DNA of 64,000 bases from NCBI GenBank assembly GCA_013423325.1, contig BLJB01000348.1, forward strand, positions 18,652-82,651. The letters are read 5' to 3'. Below are positions 25,147-34,849 of the stretch, piece after piece; the stretch's first letter is position 1; every line of letters starts with the position of its first letter. The notes under the pieces are model-generated. The model had not been told where the DNA came from. It did no database searches and worked only from the letters and a program-made list of their open reading frames with translations. The translations under genes and the position numbers were made by a program. The stretch is from Usnea hakonensis (Eukaryota > Ascomycota > Lecanoromycetes > Lecanorales > Parmeliaceae).

Positions 25147-25773
25147 ATGCACCTCACTTCCATAATCGCCACAGGTGCCAGCCTTGTGCTACTTGTCGTG
25201 GCGAGCAGTTGCTACCAAGCCCCAACCAGCAGTAGCAGCGTCAACACGGCGACCTGTGCACGCCAATCTATCGCGGCCTGCCCAACCGCATACGACCCTT
25301 GCTGTGCCTTCATCTGCGCCGAAGCTCAAGTGCCATTTGATGTCTGCTCGCCCAACAACCAAACTGTCCTAGCTTCATGTTCGCAATGCACGTACCCAGC
25401 AACCACCAAGACTTCTAGCACTCCTAAGACGACAGCCAAGACGACAGCCAAGACAACGCCCAAGACAACACCCAAGACAACAACCAAGACAACACCCAAG
25501 CCCACAACTAAGACGACAGCTAAATCAACGACGGCCAAATCGACAACGCCCCCGAAGACCACTCTAACAACAACGGCTTCGGCCAGCTTCCCCTTCCCGA
25601 CCTCGACCTGTACGGGGAGACTGCTGAGCACGGCCGGCTGTCCCACGCCGTACGATCATTGCTGCCAGTATGTGTGCGAGGAGGCACAGGTGCCGTTTGA
25701 TGTGTGCTCGTTGACGAACGGATCGGGCGAGTTTGCCGTCTGTACGAGCTGTCCTTCGCCCGCGCCTACTTGA
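25147..25773 (+). CDS. Secreted protein with duplicated cysteine module and TTK-rich linker (208 aa)
   Basis: Intronless. A signal peptide spans residues 1 to about 20 (MHLTSIIATGASLVLLVVAS). Two homologous cysteine modules flank a linker. Module 1 is at about residues 36-79 and has CPTAYDPCCAFICAEAQVPF followed by DVC. Module 2 is at about 155-203 and has CPTPYDHCCQYVCEEAQVPF followed by DVC. The linker at about 84-145 is made of Thr-Lys-Thr units (TTAKTTPKTT and variants) and is a likely O-mannosylation target. This architecture, small binding-like module + Ser/Thr linker + small module, resembles wall- or polysaccharide-binding secreted proteins. I cannot name the module family, so function is unknown. 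The DNA encoding the linker is itself a short tandem repeat and likely varies in length between strains. Confidence 0.85.
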   Translation: MHLTSIIATGASLVLLVVASSCYQAPTSSSSVNTATCARQSIAACPTAYDPCCAFICAEAQVPFDVCSPNNQTVLASCSQCTYPATTKTSSTPKTTAKTTAKTTPKTTPKTTTKTTPKPTTKTTAKSTTAKSTTPPKTTLTTTASASFPFPTSTCTGRLLSTAGCPTPYDHCCQYVCEEAQVPFDVCSLTNGSGEFAVCTSCPSPAPT

Positions 25774-26409
25774 GTCGCTTAAAGACTTGCGGCAACATTT
25801 ACGTGTAAATGGAACCCGAAGTTTGCAGTGAATTGAAAAGACATGATTCGATTCCTGGAGTATGATACGATGAGCAGTGTATTTTTGACAATGGCCTTTG
25901 GTAGATGAGTGTTAGAACATATGCAATGAAATCTACGCGCTGCCTTTCTTGCAGAATCCCACTCCCCAAGTATGATCCCTGACACTACCATCGTACCTCG
26001 AAGAATCGGCTAAGCACCGTTTCTGATTGAGGTATCCGCGGCCTGAAACACGCACCATTTTTCTCACACTCTCCTCAATATGTTTGGAAAGTGTGAGGCA
26101 GTTTCGGTATGGGGTGTAAAGGGAGGCTTTTAACCCTTTTTGGGATCATGTATGGATTACCCATTATCACTTACTTAACACCTTGCCACACAAACTTGTG
26201 TTAAATGTCTTCCTTTCCCTCTGAACACAATCATCTCAACAAATCAAGCACACTCATCGAGCAAACATTGATTCCGGGTCAAGAGCTTCTTAAGTCATCA
26301 TAGTCGAATATATATGACCCTGATCACCAAAGTCTTCTCCACATCTCTCTCCATCTACTGCAAATTCTACCATCCATCCCATCCACCCCATCAATCCCAT
26401 CAATCAAAG
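25774..26409. other. Intergenic spacer
   Basis: 3' flank of the cysteine-module gene and promoter of the first HWHF gene. AT-rich, with nothing recognised. Confidence 0.45.
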
Positions 26410-26863
26410 ATGTCGGCATACGTGGTCAGCACCAAACCTCGCGAACCGCCCCAGGTATACCGCTGCGGTAACCACTGGCACTTCATGCCCGACCCGGAAA
26501 GCACATGGTTTGACCCTGGCCCTCCTAACATTTGGTACAAGCGCCGTCAAGTAAGTCACTCATCTCATCTCATCTCATCTCCTTCCCTCTCACCAACCAC
26601 ACTCCCCCCCCAGCCCCCTCTCCCAGCAACCAAAAGATTCCCACCAACCACCCCCCCCCCTCCCCCAACAGTCCCCAGAAGTTACCTCCGCCATAAGCCC
26701 CGTCTACCCCCGCGACACCGGCTCCCAACCTTTCTCCGTCGACGACCTCCTCCTCCTCAGCGGCTTCTGCTCTTTATATAAAGAGCACCAGGAGCGCGAG
26801 TGGTGTACGGGACGGTTATGGGAAGAGACAGAGACCGCTGTGGCGGAGGGAGGAACTTTGTAA
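26410..26863 (+). CDS. Small HWHF-motif protein, paralogue A (110 aa)
   Basis: Exons 26410-26550 and 26672-26863 join in phase 0 across a GT-AG intron that ends in a C-run. No signal peptide or membrane segment. The first exon carries the motif VYRCGNHWHFMPD and ends WYKRRQ. The second carries SPVYPRDTGSQPFSVDDLLL followed by SGF, and the C-terminus is acidic. It is homologous in both sequence and exon structure to the minus-strand gene at 29294-30004: YRC(G/D)(N/D)HWHF, WY(K/R)(R/K), then PVY...F-V...SGF...L...W. I do not recognise the family. The mix of Cys, His and Trp suggests a small structural or metal-binding fold, but only two His and one or two Cys are conserved. Role unknown. Confidence 0.65.
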
Positions 26864-27430
26864 GACGCCTTGGGTGAGGGTGGGGGGGGGGGCCGCCTTC
26901 GTGTGAGGAGGGGGGATCTTTGAAAGGGTGAGTCTTTTGTTCCTGTGGAAAAAGGGGGGGTAGGGGTGGGGGGATTTTGGCTAATGGGGTTATTTATAGG
27001 AGTGCTTATAAGAAAAGTTCTGAAAAGGGGAAGGGAGGAGATTCTTAGGACTTTTGGGAGGGCGGTGCGAATAGGGATGCTAATACTTTATATATATATA
27101 TATACAAGCAAGCATGCAGGTAGATAGATAGAAATCTCACCCGCATCTGCTAGCAACCTATCCCTCCCTCCCTCCCTCCTTCCTTATACTACATTCATAC
27201 ATACACATCCTAACTTTCGACTCCTATCCTATGAGCACATCCCGAGTCCTGTTTCTGGCGGCTTGTGATTAGTTACTAGAATAAGAGTTCCCACATACAC
27301 AGTCTCTCTCTGGGTACTTCTTCACGGGTATTTTGATTTTCCTGCATCGGTTTAAATTTGAGAGCTCCAAACACTCACCCTGTTCAAGCAAGCAACCGAG
27401 CCTCACTTCGTCCTTTTCTCCTCTTTTTGG
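26864..27430. other. Intergenic with G-runs and simple repeats
   Basis: G-rich tract at about 26876-27060, a TA run at about 27089-27105, AGAT units at about 27121-27132 and CCCT units at about 27160-27180. No gene. Confidence 0.5.
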
Positions 27431-27433
27431 CGT

Positions 27434-27458
27434 ACTGTACTGTACTGTACTGTACTGT
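27434..27458. repeat. (TGTAC)n microsatellite
   Basis: About five consecutive 5-bp units of TGTAC/ACTGT. It lies directly at the left edge of the palindrome array. Confidence 0.85.
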
Positions 27459-27549
27459 GCTGCCTTTGTCGATTAGAATATGCTTGGAGAGCGTTTCGAT
27501 CTGGGATCGGGGTTGAAACGTACCTGAAGAACGTTTCGAGCTGGGATCT

Positions 27550-27842
27550 GAAACGTACCTGAGGTACGTTTGGGAAATATTTTTTACTCCCTTGACTTGC
27601 TGTTATACGATGAGTTGGAGTTATCCTTCCGAGTCTCCGATATTCTAGAGTGTGAAACGTACCTGAGGTACGTTTGGGAAATATTTTTTACTCCCTTGAC
27701 TTGCTATTATATGATAAGTTGGAGTTATCCTTCCGAGTCTCCGATATTCTAGAGTGTGAAACGTACCTGAGGTACGTTTGGGAAATATTTTTTACTCCCT
27801 TAACTTGCTTTTATACGATGAGTTGGAGTCATCCTTCCGAGG
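27550..27842. repeat. 104-bp tandem repeat, two full units and one partial
   Basis: Units begin at 27550, 27654 and 27758. Each starts with the palindrome and continues with a common AT-richer spacer (GGGAAATATTTTTTACTCCC and onward). Units 1 and 2 differ at only a few positions. Unit 3 breaks off near 27842. Confidence 0.9.
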
Positions 27843-27941
27843 GAGACAGGAAATGTTTTGATGCATTTTCCTCAAGGTATCCACTCATCGCCGAATTGTG
27901 ACGCGGGCGCGACATGGCGCTTCCAGCGCTTTTAGACCAGT

Positions 27942-28009
27942 GAGCGGAGAAAGTGCGCTATGAGCGGAGAAAGTGCGCTGGGCGGAGAAATGCGCTGATC
28001 GGAGAAAAG
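27942..28009. repeat. Short tandem repeat, GAGCGGAGAAAGTGCGCT unit
   Basis: Two near-identical 20-bp units followed by two shortened ones (GGCGGAGAAATGCGCT, then ATCGGAGAAAA), set between the two halves of the palindrome array. Confidence 0.7.
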
Positions 28010-28549
28010 CTAGCATCACTGAGTCGGCTCCAATGAATATATTGCTCCGTAGATTGACGGGCCTTGGTTTCGCTACCTGTTCTTCGGTCGTAGCTCTGAG
28101 AAGTTTTATCTATACCTGAAGAGCGTTTCGACCTGGTCGAGCTGGGTTGAAACGTACCTGAAGAACGTTTCGAGCTGATTTCGATTGAAACGTACCTGAA
28201 GAGCGTTTCGAGCTGGTCGATCTGGGATCTGGGTTGAAACGTACCTGAAGAACGTTTCGACCTGGTCGAGCTGGGATTTTAATTGAAATATACCTGAAGA
28301 ACGTTTCGACAACGTTTCGAGCTGGTCGATCTAGGATTTCGATTGGAATGTACCGGGAGAACGTTTCGAGCTGATTTCGATTGAAACGTACCTGAAGAAC
28401 GTTTCGATTTAGGGTTTTAATTGAAATAAACCTAAAGAGCGTTTCGAGCTGGGATCGGGGTTGAAACGTACCTGAGGTACGTTTCGGCTTGAAAATTCCG
28501 ATTCTTAAATGTTTTGAGATGGGCTTCGCCTCTCTCCCCTCCCTCCCTC

Positions 28550-29000
28550 ACCATCCTCTTACGAGTACTTATTCAGATTTGAACACACCACTCCACCCCC
28601 GTCCCAAAAAAAAATCCAAACCTCACCCCTTCCCCCTCCCCCTCTTAAAAAACTTTCCCCCCCCCCACTCCCCCCCCTCATCCCCCTCCATCCCTCCCAC
28701 TCCAACTCCAACGCCAACACCCTCGCCCCATCCATCCATCCATCCATCCATCCGCACCGCACCGCTTCGTGCCCATTCTTTTTTTTTTTTTGGCGTTTAT
28801 TTAGCCTTGGGCTTAGGCTGCCGCATTCTCTAGGTGGATATTTTTACGGAACGGAGATAGATATGTTGAGAGAGAGTTGGGGGGGTTTTGGTATTGGGTG
28901 AGTTTGGGTACGGGGTTGTTGGGGGGGGTGTAGGGGATGGGGGTGTGGGGGGATGGGGACGGATGGGCGGTTTGTAAGGGGGGGGGGGGTATTGGGTGCT
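28550..29000. repeat. Low-complexity C-rich then G-rich tracts
   Basis: Plus strand is C-rich at 28545-28755, including CATC units at 28730-28752, then G-rich at 28875-28995. The two tracts have opposite strand bias and could pair. A T11 run sits at about 28779-28790. Confidence 0.65.
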
Positions 29001-29293
29001 TGGGGAGTGTGAGAAATTGATGTGCGTTTTTGGCGATTGGGTTGGTTGTTGTTTCTCTCTGGGGTTCTTATAGCTTTTGTTTTTTATGTTTTTGGATTTC
29101 TTCCTTCTTTATCTGTAGCTCGCTATGTCTTATTTTCTTAGGCCTGTTCTGCCATGTATGAAACTACTGGGGTGGACTTCTGGCGCTAGGGGCCATGTTT
29201 GGTTGGTCCTGGTCAAGATCTCTGCTCTGCTGAATGAAGCTGATGCCTCCCTCACTGGTATCTGTGGTTCAGTGTCTTCCTCCGGGCCCGGCA

Positions 29294-30004
29294 CTAGCGA
29301 TCGTTTCTGAGTTGGGGACGGCCAGAGTAAGGCGAAGGCGAAGGGCGTGGATGATTGGAAGGTGGTGCGTGGTATGGTGTTTGATTTGAAGGTGTTGCCC
29401 GATCGGGTGCCATGTATGAGGGATGTGTCTGAGTTGATGCCCGATTTGGAGATCCATATGAAGGTGGTGGCTGATATGGTGCATGATATGAAGGTAGTGG
29501 CTCATCATTTACCGCCTCGTCCACCGCTTCATCGTGCAGCACCTCATTGTCTACCGCCTGTGCGCGACCCCAGGGCGTGCGACTGATCTCCTCAACCCGC
29601 CAAAGCTTCATATTCTCCCCGCCATACAATCCCGGACAGAACGGTGACCATTGTGCATCACGGTCCGGTTGCCGCAGGTTGTAAAATCCGCTGACATACT
29701 TGTAGCTCACCACGAATTCCTCGTTGCCGTGGCCTTGGGCGTAGACCGGGTACGCGTAGAGTTCGAATTCGCCCTCGGCAAAGTGCTGTCATGGTATGTT
29801 GGTATCTTGCTGATGAAGGCGGACAGGAAAACTTTTGGGGTTTGGGGGACGGAGGGGAGGGATGATGAGGGCGTCACTTGCCTCTTTCTTGCGGTACCAC
29901 GGTTTACGCGTTGGATGATGGTCATTTCTATGAGGCCTGAAATGCCAGTGATCATCGCAGCGGTATGCTGGGGCGCCGTCACGAGGCTCGCGATAAGGTG
30001 CCAT
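29294..30004 (-). CDS. HWHF-motif protein, paralogue B with Pro-rich tail (204 aa)
   Basis: Exons 30004-29882 and 29785-29294 join in phase 0. The intron appears to be GC-AG (AG|GCAAGT at 29881), a known minor class, since no GT donor preserves the frame. Exon 1 encodes AYRCDDHWHFRPHR and ends PWYRKKE. Exon 2 begins HFAEGEFELYAYPVYAQGHG, then VSGFYNL and DAQWSPFCPGLYGG. Both exons align with paralogue A at 26410-26863, including the intron position, so the two are an inverted, convergent duplicate pair. After about residue 130 this copy adds a Pro/Ser/Tyr/His-rich tail of degenerate 8-11 residue repeats (for example SYHAPYQPPPSYGSPNRAS) absent from paralogue A. Function unknown. Confidence 0.65.
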
Positions 30005-31272
30005 TTGGAATCTGATGAGACTTGGAGAGCGATATGCTCGGTGATGGGCTACTTCGGGGGAAGAAGGCGGTGCGCGCAAAGTGTCTGGCTTTGGTAGAGA
30101 AAGAAACGATCAGAGCTTAGTGAGTGTGCGCTTTATGTTGTGAACTGTGGTGTGATGGTCCTTCTGAAGATGGATGTTTACTTGCTGTAGGGAATGTAAA
30201 TGGAAGAAAGGTGACTCTAGGTGGGAAACCATAGGGTGTTGTGTTAAGTATTATGTGTTCAATGCAAAGCCCCGCACTGTAAGCCGATTGGTTTCATAAT
30301 CGTGTCGGATGGGGGCAGTATTGGTCGCCGTTTCTCGAGGAGAATGCTAAACTCAACCTGCCTGGGGAAAACTAAGACAATCTGCTACTGGCTTGAGACT
30401 ATATAATCTGTGATATGTCAGATCATCGGTGTTTAAGAAATTATTTTGGGAGATAGCGCAAACGACGGTAAGTGTTGATAAAACTGAACTGCTCAGCAAC
30501 ATCACTCCCAGGCCAAAGGGAAATTAACAACGGTAGTCTCATACCTCAGTGATCTCCAATCGCCTGTATCGACTTTGAGCTATCGTAAATAATCTCTCAG
30601 AGTCTGAAAACCAGGATGGCAAATCTGAGCGTCGGATACGGTAGCCGCGAAAATGCATCAGAGGCAACCTAAGAAGTGTTAAAGTCGACGTATGACTTTT
30701 GCGACACTCTCTTAGGTCGAGAGCTGGCGTTGTCCACAAATCCAGCGGCCGGGGGTGAGAAAGTCAAAGGGAAAAGGCGCGCCAGGTATCAGCAAGCACA
30801 AGATGAGAGCAATGCGACCGAAGTTCTGCTGTTACATATCCTTAGACTGTAGTATAGCTTCACACAAAGGAGATATAGGATCAAGCAATTGTATTAGCGC
30901 ATACATATCTCAAATCATGTTCAGACTCTTGTCTTTCACAAACAGAGGCTTGGCAGCACGTGACGTTGAGCTAGTGGTCGGTTCACTTTGTGTCACCGAC
31001 CTTCTTTCTTCATCAACTCTCAGCAAAGCAACCTTCGAACCTTTCTCTACCGAAATACTAGCATCTAGGCATCAGATACTGTGTCATTGCACAATTTACA
31101 TCGGCACATCAAATCATTAACGAATCCTATTCTAAGCGCCACTCTTTGAGGTGGTATAATGGATTGTCGAATGGCTACTGGACCCCACTCGACGGACAGA
31201 ACTTCTAAGGTACCGAGTCATTTTGAGTGTGAATGATCCACTTCTCGGAGACTGACAGGGGCCTAGGGCGAG
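30005..31272. other. Intergenic between divergent genes
   Basis: Promoter regions of HWHF paralogue B (minus) and the first 2EXR gene (plus). No supportable ORF. Confidence 0.45.
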
Positions 31273-32016
31273 ATGTCAGCATTCGAGAAGCTGCCTCGAG
31301 AGATCCGCGACCACATCTACGAACATTGTCTCCTCTTCGACGGAGAGATAGACCCATTTCCAGACAAACACCCCGAACAACGCTGGAGACATGAACGTCT
31401 CGTTTCCGGGGACTTTTCAATTGGGGCCCACCCTATCGAAAACAAACCTTGCGTTGCTCTTCTTGGTGTCAACTCAAAGATCCGAGATGAAGCAGCAGGC
31501 ACTCTTTTTGGCAAAAACACCTGGCGAATCTCTTATGGGACGTTTGCGCGGGATGTTGAGACCTGGTGGGAGAAGTACGCCCAATACTTTAGCCACCTTG
31601 TCACGAGCTTCGATTTTCAAGATGCCGATCAAATAGATCTTTTAAGTGTCACCATGGGGGAGCTTGCCGATGACTACGAACACCTCGATCCGGAAGGATA
31701 CGGCGATATCCATGAACTACAGCTACTTTTCTTGAACTTTGGCTTCACGGGTAAGAAGGACATTCTACTACAGATGGAGCTCAAGACCTTGTCAATTGAT
31801 CTAAGATATCTTTTCTGTCCCGACCAGTGCTGTCGCCGCTTCACGATTCAGACGTTGTTGATACATTTGGGATCAGCGGGATCATGGTATAGGTTGGAGC
31901 AGGAGCGAGGTCGCGAACCAAACTCCAAGCCAAGAACCGATGTCAAGCTTCTAGGGTTGAAAAACGACGAGGAAAAGAAGCTTTTCTGGGACACATGGGG
32001 CTATAAGGCCGATTGA
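31273..32016 (+). CDS. 2EXR-domain protein, F-box-like N-terminus (247 aa)
   Basis: Intronless. Begins directly with the 2EXR/F-box-like helix pair (FEKLPREIRDHIYEHCLLFD at residues 4-23), then CVALLGVNSKIRDEAAGTLF followed by GKNTWRIS, the usual second half in which an ancestral residue contacts the degraded outer-leaf element. A distal motif LFCPDQCCRRF and a C-terminal LLGLKNDEEKKLFWDTWG are shared with the neighbour at 32692-33648, so the two are a tandem duplicate pair. No signal peptide or membrane span. Members are abundant and variable in ascomycetes and largely uncharacterised. Any role as substrate receptor of an SCF-type ligase is unproven. Confidence 0.8.
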   Translation: MSAFEKLPREIRDHIYEHCLLFDGEIDPFPDKHPEQRWRHERLVSGDFSIGAHPIENKPCVALLGVNSKIRDEAAGTLFGKNTWRISYGTFARDVETWWEKYAQYFSHLVTSFDFQDADQIDLLSVTMGELADDYEHLDPEGYGDIHELQLLFLNFGFTGKKDILLQMELKTLSIDLRYLFCPDQCCRRFTIQTLLIHLGSAGSWYRLEQERGREPNSKPRTDVKLLGLKNDEEKKLFWDTWGYKAD

Positions 32017-32691
32017 CAGATGACCGATGCACGTATAGGGCGTTGGGGAAGACTTGCAATCAATATCCAGACTCTATACTTGACACAATGGCTGCATGCC
32101 GTTGCTGTTAGCATAAGAAATTTCAATCTCTTACCTGTCGAGGCCGATAGCTGCTCACAGGGAGAAGCAGACGAGTAACCATATAGACAAGTGTCTTAAA
32201 CCAATTATCTTATAATGACGTGGTTGAAGATGATCGTAACATCTCTGATACAGGGTCTAAAGTATTGAGGCATTTTCGAGAACTACGGTCAAAGAGTGTT
32301 ATAAAAGTCTTGTCTGTCCTATCAAATGCGAGTAGGAGTAGGGTAAGGTCAAAGATACATCCGCGACGTTTAACACATCTGTCTTGGCATCATGTGATCA
32401 GACACAAGTGATAAACCTTGTGACACTTACCTCCGCTTTCTCTCTCAAACACCATCTATGACAATCTCTTTCTCTCTCCTTCTTTTATTCCTAACTTTCT
32501 CACCTCTGTTGCTTCGACTCTCTCTGGTCAAGCTGGAATCATAAGCACGGCTTTCGAGCTTCATGTCGAAGCGCAAGGTTGGACTCATGTTGGTGCCTGT
32601 TACCAACTGTCACTTTTACAGATCGCGCGTTGCTGACTTGGTTCCAGCATCACCTTACAGCCACCTCGAGATCCCAAAGCGCCCTTAAAGC
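32017..32691. other. Spacer between tandem 2EXR paralogues
   Basis: AT-rich spacer containing the 3' flank of one gene and a C/T-rich promoter stretch (32440-32520) of the next. Nothing else recognised. Confidence 0.45.
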
Positions 32692-33648
32692 ATGAAGTTG
32701 ACATTCGAAAAACTTCCAAGAGAAGTTCGAGACCAAATTTACGGGTACTGCCTCATTCATGATGGAGAGATCATACCGTACCCGACCGTCGATGAAGTGC
32801 ACCAGATTGAAGAGAGCGGCGGCATCCCAGCGAAAAGGTGCAGTTTACGCAGGTTCATTGAGTACAAGGACAGAGAGTATCGGTCATGTGCGGAGATAAA
32901 GTACGCCACTGACTGGCCAAGTATTGCCCTTCTTGGAGTCAGTAAGGGCATACGGGAAGAGGCGGCGGTTCTCCTGTTTGGCATGAATGTGTGGCGTTTG
33001 TCATTTAGGCTACTACACGGTGATGGAGACGAAAACGAATTTTGGTTGGCTCACCGAAAACACTTCCGTCACATCACCACACACATGTCATCGAATGATG
33101 TTACAACAATGGTGGACATCATTAAAGAACAGAGACTTGAGGGAAAGTTAGCAGGCTGGAGCGATGACAAAATCATGAACTCAATCCATAACGAAAGCGT
33201 TGACGAGCTAGGGTGGACTTTCTGGTGGAGGCACGATCTCATAGAGCGGATGATTCCAACTCTGAAGTCCTTGGTGATCGACATCGAGAACTTGTACTGC
33301 CCTAGGGGTTGTTGTCGCCATGCATTACTTCATAGTCTGTGTATGGCATGGCGCACATACGCACCCTGTTATAGACTGACGCTTGACGGATCACTCACTC
33401 CTATAGAGAATGACTGCTTCTTGCTAAATCATGAGAGCGTTAGAAATTGGAAAGAAAATTCTGCCGGGGAGAGTGAAAAGGTGGAAGAGATTGAAAGCAT
33501 GCCGCCCAAAGCTGTGGATCTTGCTCTCCAGGTAAAGCACAAGGTCGATTTCAAGATTTTTGGATTCATCGATGATAGAGAGAGGGAAATTTTCGGGAAG
33601 CTCTGGGGAAAAGCGGTCTTGGGCTTATATGCGCAGGGGGCGATCTAG
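32692..33648 (+). CDS. 2EXR-domain protein, tandem paralogue (318 aa)
   Basis: Intronless. N-terminus FEKLPREVRDQIYGYCLIHD followed by GEIIPYP is nearly the same as in the gene 675 bp upstream. It is followed by SIALLGVSKGIREEAAVLLF and GMNVWRLS, then LKSLVIDIENLYCPRGCCRH and a C-terminal IFGFIDDREREIFGKLWG. Compared with its neighbour it has extra residues after the first helix pair (about 31-58) and a longer C-terminal third. The paired cysteines of CPRGCC are conserved in both, and a related KMCC occurs in the gene at 35289. Function unknown. Recent tandem duplication followed by length divergence is the simplest reading. Confidence 0.8.
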   Translation: MKLTFEKLPREVRDQIYGYCLIHDGEIIPYPTVDEVHQIEESGGIPAKRCSLRRFIEYKDREYRSCAEIKYATDWPSIALLGVSKGIREEAAVLLFGMNVWRLSFRLLHGDGDENEFWLAHRKHFRHITTHMSSNDVTTMVDIIKEQRLEGKLAGWSDDKIMNSIHNESVDELGWTFWWRHDLIERMIPTLKSLVIDIENLYCPRGCCRHALLHSLCMAWRTYAPCYRLTLDGSLTPIENDCFLLNHESVRNWKENSAGESEKVEEIESMPPKAVDLALQVKHKVDFKIFGFIDDREREIFGKLWGKAVLGLYAQGAI

Positions 33649-33813
33649 AGTCGGGTTAGGAGAACTGATCCGTCAATGCTTGCATGGTAAAGCGAAACTG
33701 AAAGGCGTCATTCTGAGGTTCATAATGTCAATATGAAGCTGGCAAATAGCTTTCGGTGTACACCATTACCTATGTGCGTTGGACTTATTGCCGTACTAAG
33801 TAGAAGGAATAGG

Positions 33814-34836
33814 CTAAGCACCCGTCCACCTCTTCTCAATCTCCGCCTCTAATTCACGCAGTCGTTGCCGTTCATATAGACTAATCCGACGCTCTATACT
33901 TATTCCTATCTCATTGACTCTCCTAACTTCCAACATGGGTCGCACCCAGCCCGCCTCCACGCTGCAATTTTCCTCCATACCCCAAAATTCGACCCCCACC
34001 CCCAACGTCCGCAGCTCCATCGACGCCACAATCCCCCAAAACCTCGCCCACGTCTCGGCGTCGTGCGGCGTTGGTACGCGGCCGCCAAAGTGGGCGGGGT
34101 TGTCGAACCGGATCCAGGGGTTGAGGCGAAGATGGCGGATCTCAGCAAAATGCCACGGCCGCAGGACGTAGTCCTTCAAGTAGATCAGGACGAGCGGCGA
34201 GGCCATGGAGAAAGTGTTGCTCCCATAGAGAACCGGAAGGGCTTCGACGTAGATAGCGTGGCACGTCAGGGGCAGAGATAGCGAACCCGACGAGAATTGG
34301 GCCGGACGCGGGATGCGGTTTTGCTCATCGAGCCACGTGATGGTGAGAGGCGGGCGGGTTCCGAGAGGGTTCTGCAGGGCGACCGTGCCGGTGGGCAGGT
34401 CTTGACTCTCAATGTCTTCAACGTGCACATATCTGTAGTGCGCGATGCGCTGAGAGACGTCGACAAGATGGATAATGTCGCCGCCAAGGACGATCTCGTA
34501 GATGCGCTGACGGATCTCCGGCGGGAGCTTGGTGAATAGCGGAGACGATGGTTGGGGATGAATGGATAGTGAGGTTTGCGATAGATGATGCCGAGTATTT
34601 GGTAGGGGAGGCGGCCTCTGTGCGAAGACACGGGCTTGCTCTTGGGCGTGGCGGACATCCTTGGTGTGTTCTTGCTGTTGAGGATAGGTGCGCCCGTGAT
34701 TGCAGGCCCGGTGGAGGAGATTCAAGGTGTGATTTAGTATGGTCTCCATTATCGAGAATTGCATTTTGATGTGTTGGAGAAAGCTGAAAAGCGCAGTGGT
34801 TGGATGTACTTTATGTAATCCTGTGAAAGACCTCAT
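33814..34836 (-). CDS. DUF7730/2EXR-type protein (up to 340 aa)
   Basis: Intronless ORF with the DUF7730-like core FTKLPPEIRQRIYEIVLGGD followed by IIHLVDVSQRIAHYRYVH, SLPLTCHAIYVEALPVLYGSNTFS, and HLRLNPWIRF. It is more distant from the two preceding genes than they are from each other but has the same layout of an F-box-like helix pair followed by the LYGSNTF motif. The start is uncertain. The first ATG (34836) gives 24 residues before a second ATG (MQFSIM at 34764), and the region upstream is AT-rich relic DNA, so 34764 may be the true start. Basic, Gln/Pro-rich residues fill the first 90 positions. Function unknown. Confidence 0.72.
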   Translation of the reverse strand: MRSFTGLHKVHPTTALFSFLQHIKMQFSIMETILNHTLNLLHRACNHGRTYPQQQEHTKDVRHAQEQARVFAQRPPPLPNTRHHLSQTSLSIHPQPSSPLFTKLPPEIRQRIYEIVLGGDIIHLVDVSQRIAHYRYVHVEDIESQDLPTGTVALQNPLGTRPPLTITWLDEQNRIPRPAQFSSGSLSLPLTCHAIYVEALPVLYGSNTFSMASPLVLIYLKDYVLRPWHFAEIRHLRLNPWIRFDNPAHFGGRVPTPHDAETWARFWGIVASMELRTLGVGVEFWGMEENCSVEAGWVRPMLEVRRVNEIGISIERRISLYERQRLRELEAEIEKRWTGA

Positions 34837-34849
34837 TCCATATAGCCTT

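Larger units (their letters stand above)
27489..28490. repeat. Array of about 12 near-palindromes (GAAACGTACCT-G-AGGTACGTTTC type)
   Basis: Recurring 23-24 bp inverted repeats with arms GAAACGTACCT and AGGTACGTTTC or AAGAACGTTTC. Copies begin at about 27515, 27550, 27654, 27758, 28149, 28187, 28236, 28285, 28346, 28383, 28422 and 28463. The copy at 28463-28485 is a perfect palindrome around a single G. Three copies (27550, 27654, 27758) keep perfect 8-bp inner arms but end in GTTTGG. Spacers between right-hand copies are 15-25 bp variants of GAGCTGGTCGATCTGGGAT. ORFs across the array repeat the same short peptide and are artefacts. Even spacing and symmetry suggest a protein-binding satellite or a remnant of a structured element. 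Confidence 0.85.

Noticed and set aside
28106..28312. Repetitive peptide (VETFFRYVSTQ repeated) in the palindrome array
   Set aside because: It is the translation of the DNA repeat. No start context or splice sites.
27489..28490. CRISPR-like array
   Set aside because: Repeats are palindromic, spacers are mutually similar, and the organism is a fungus with no cas genes.
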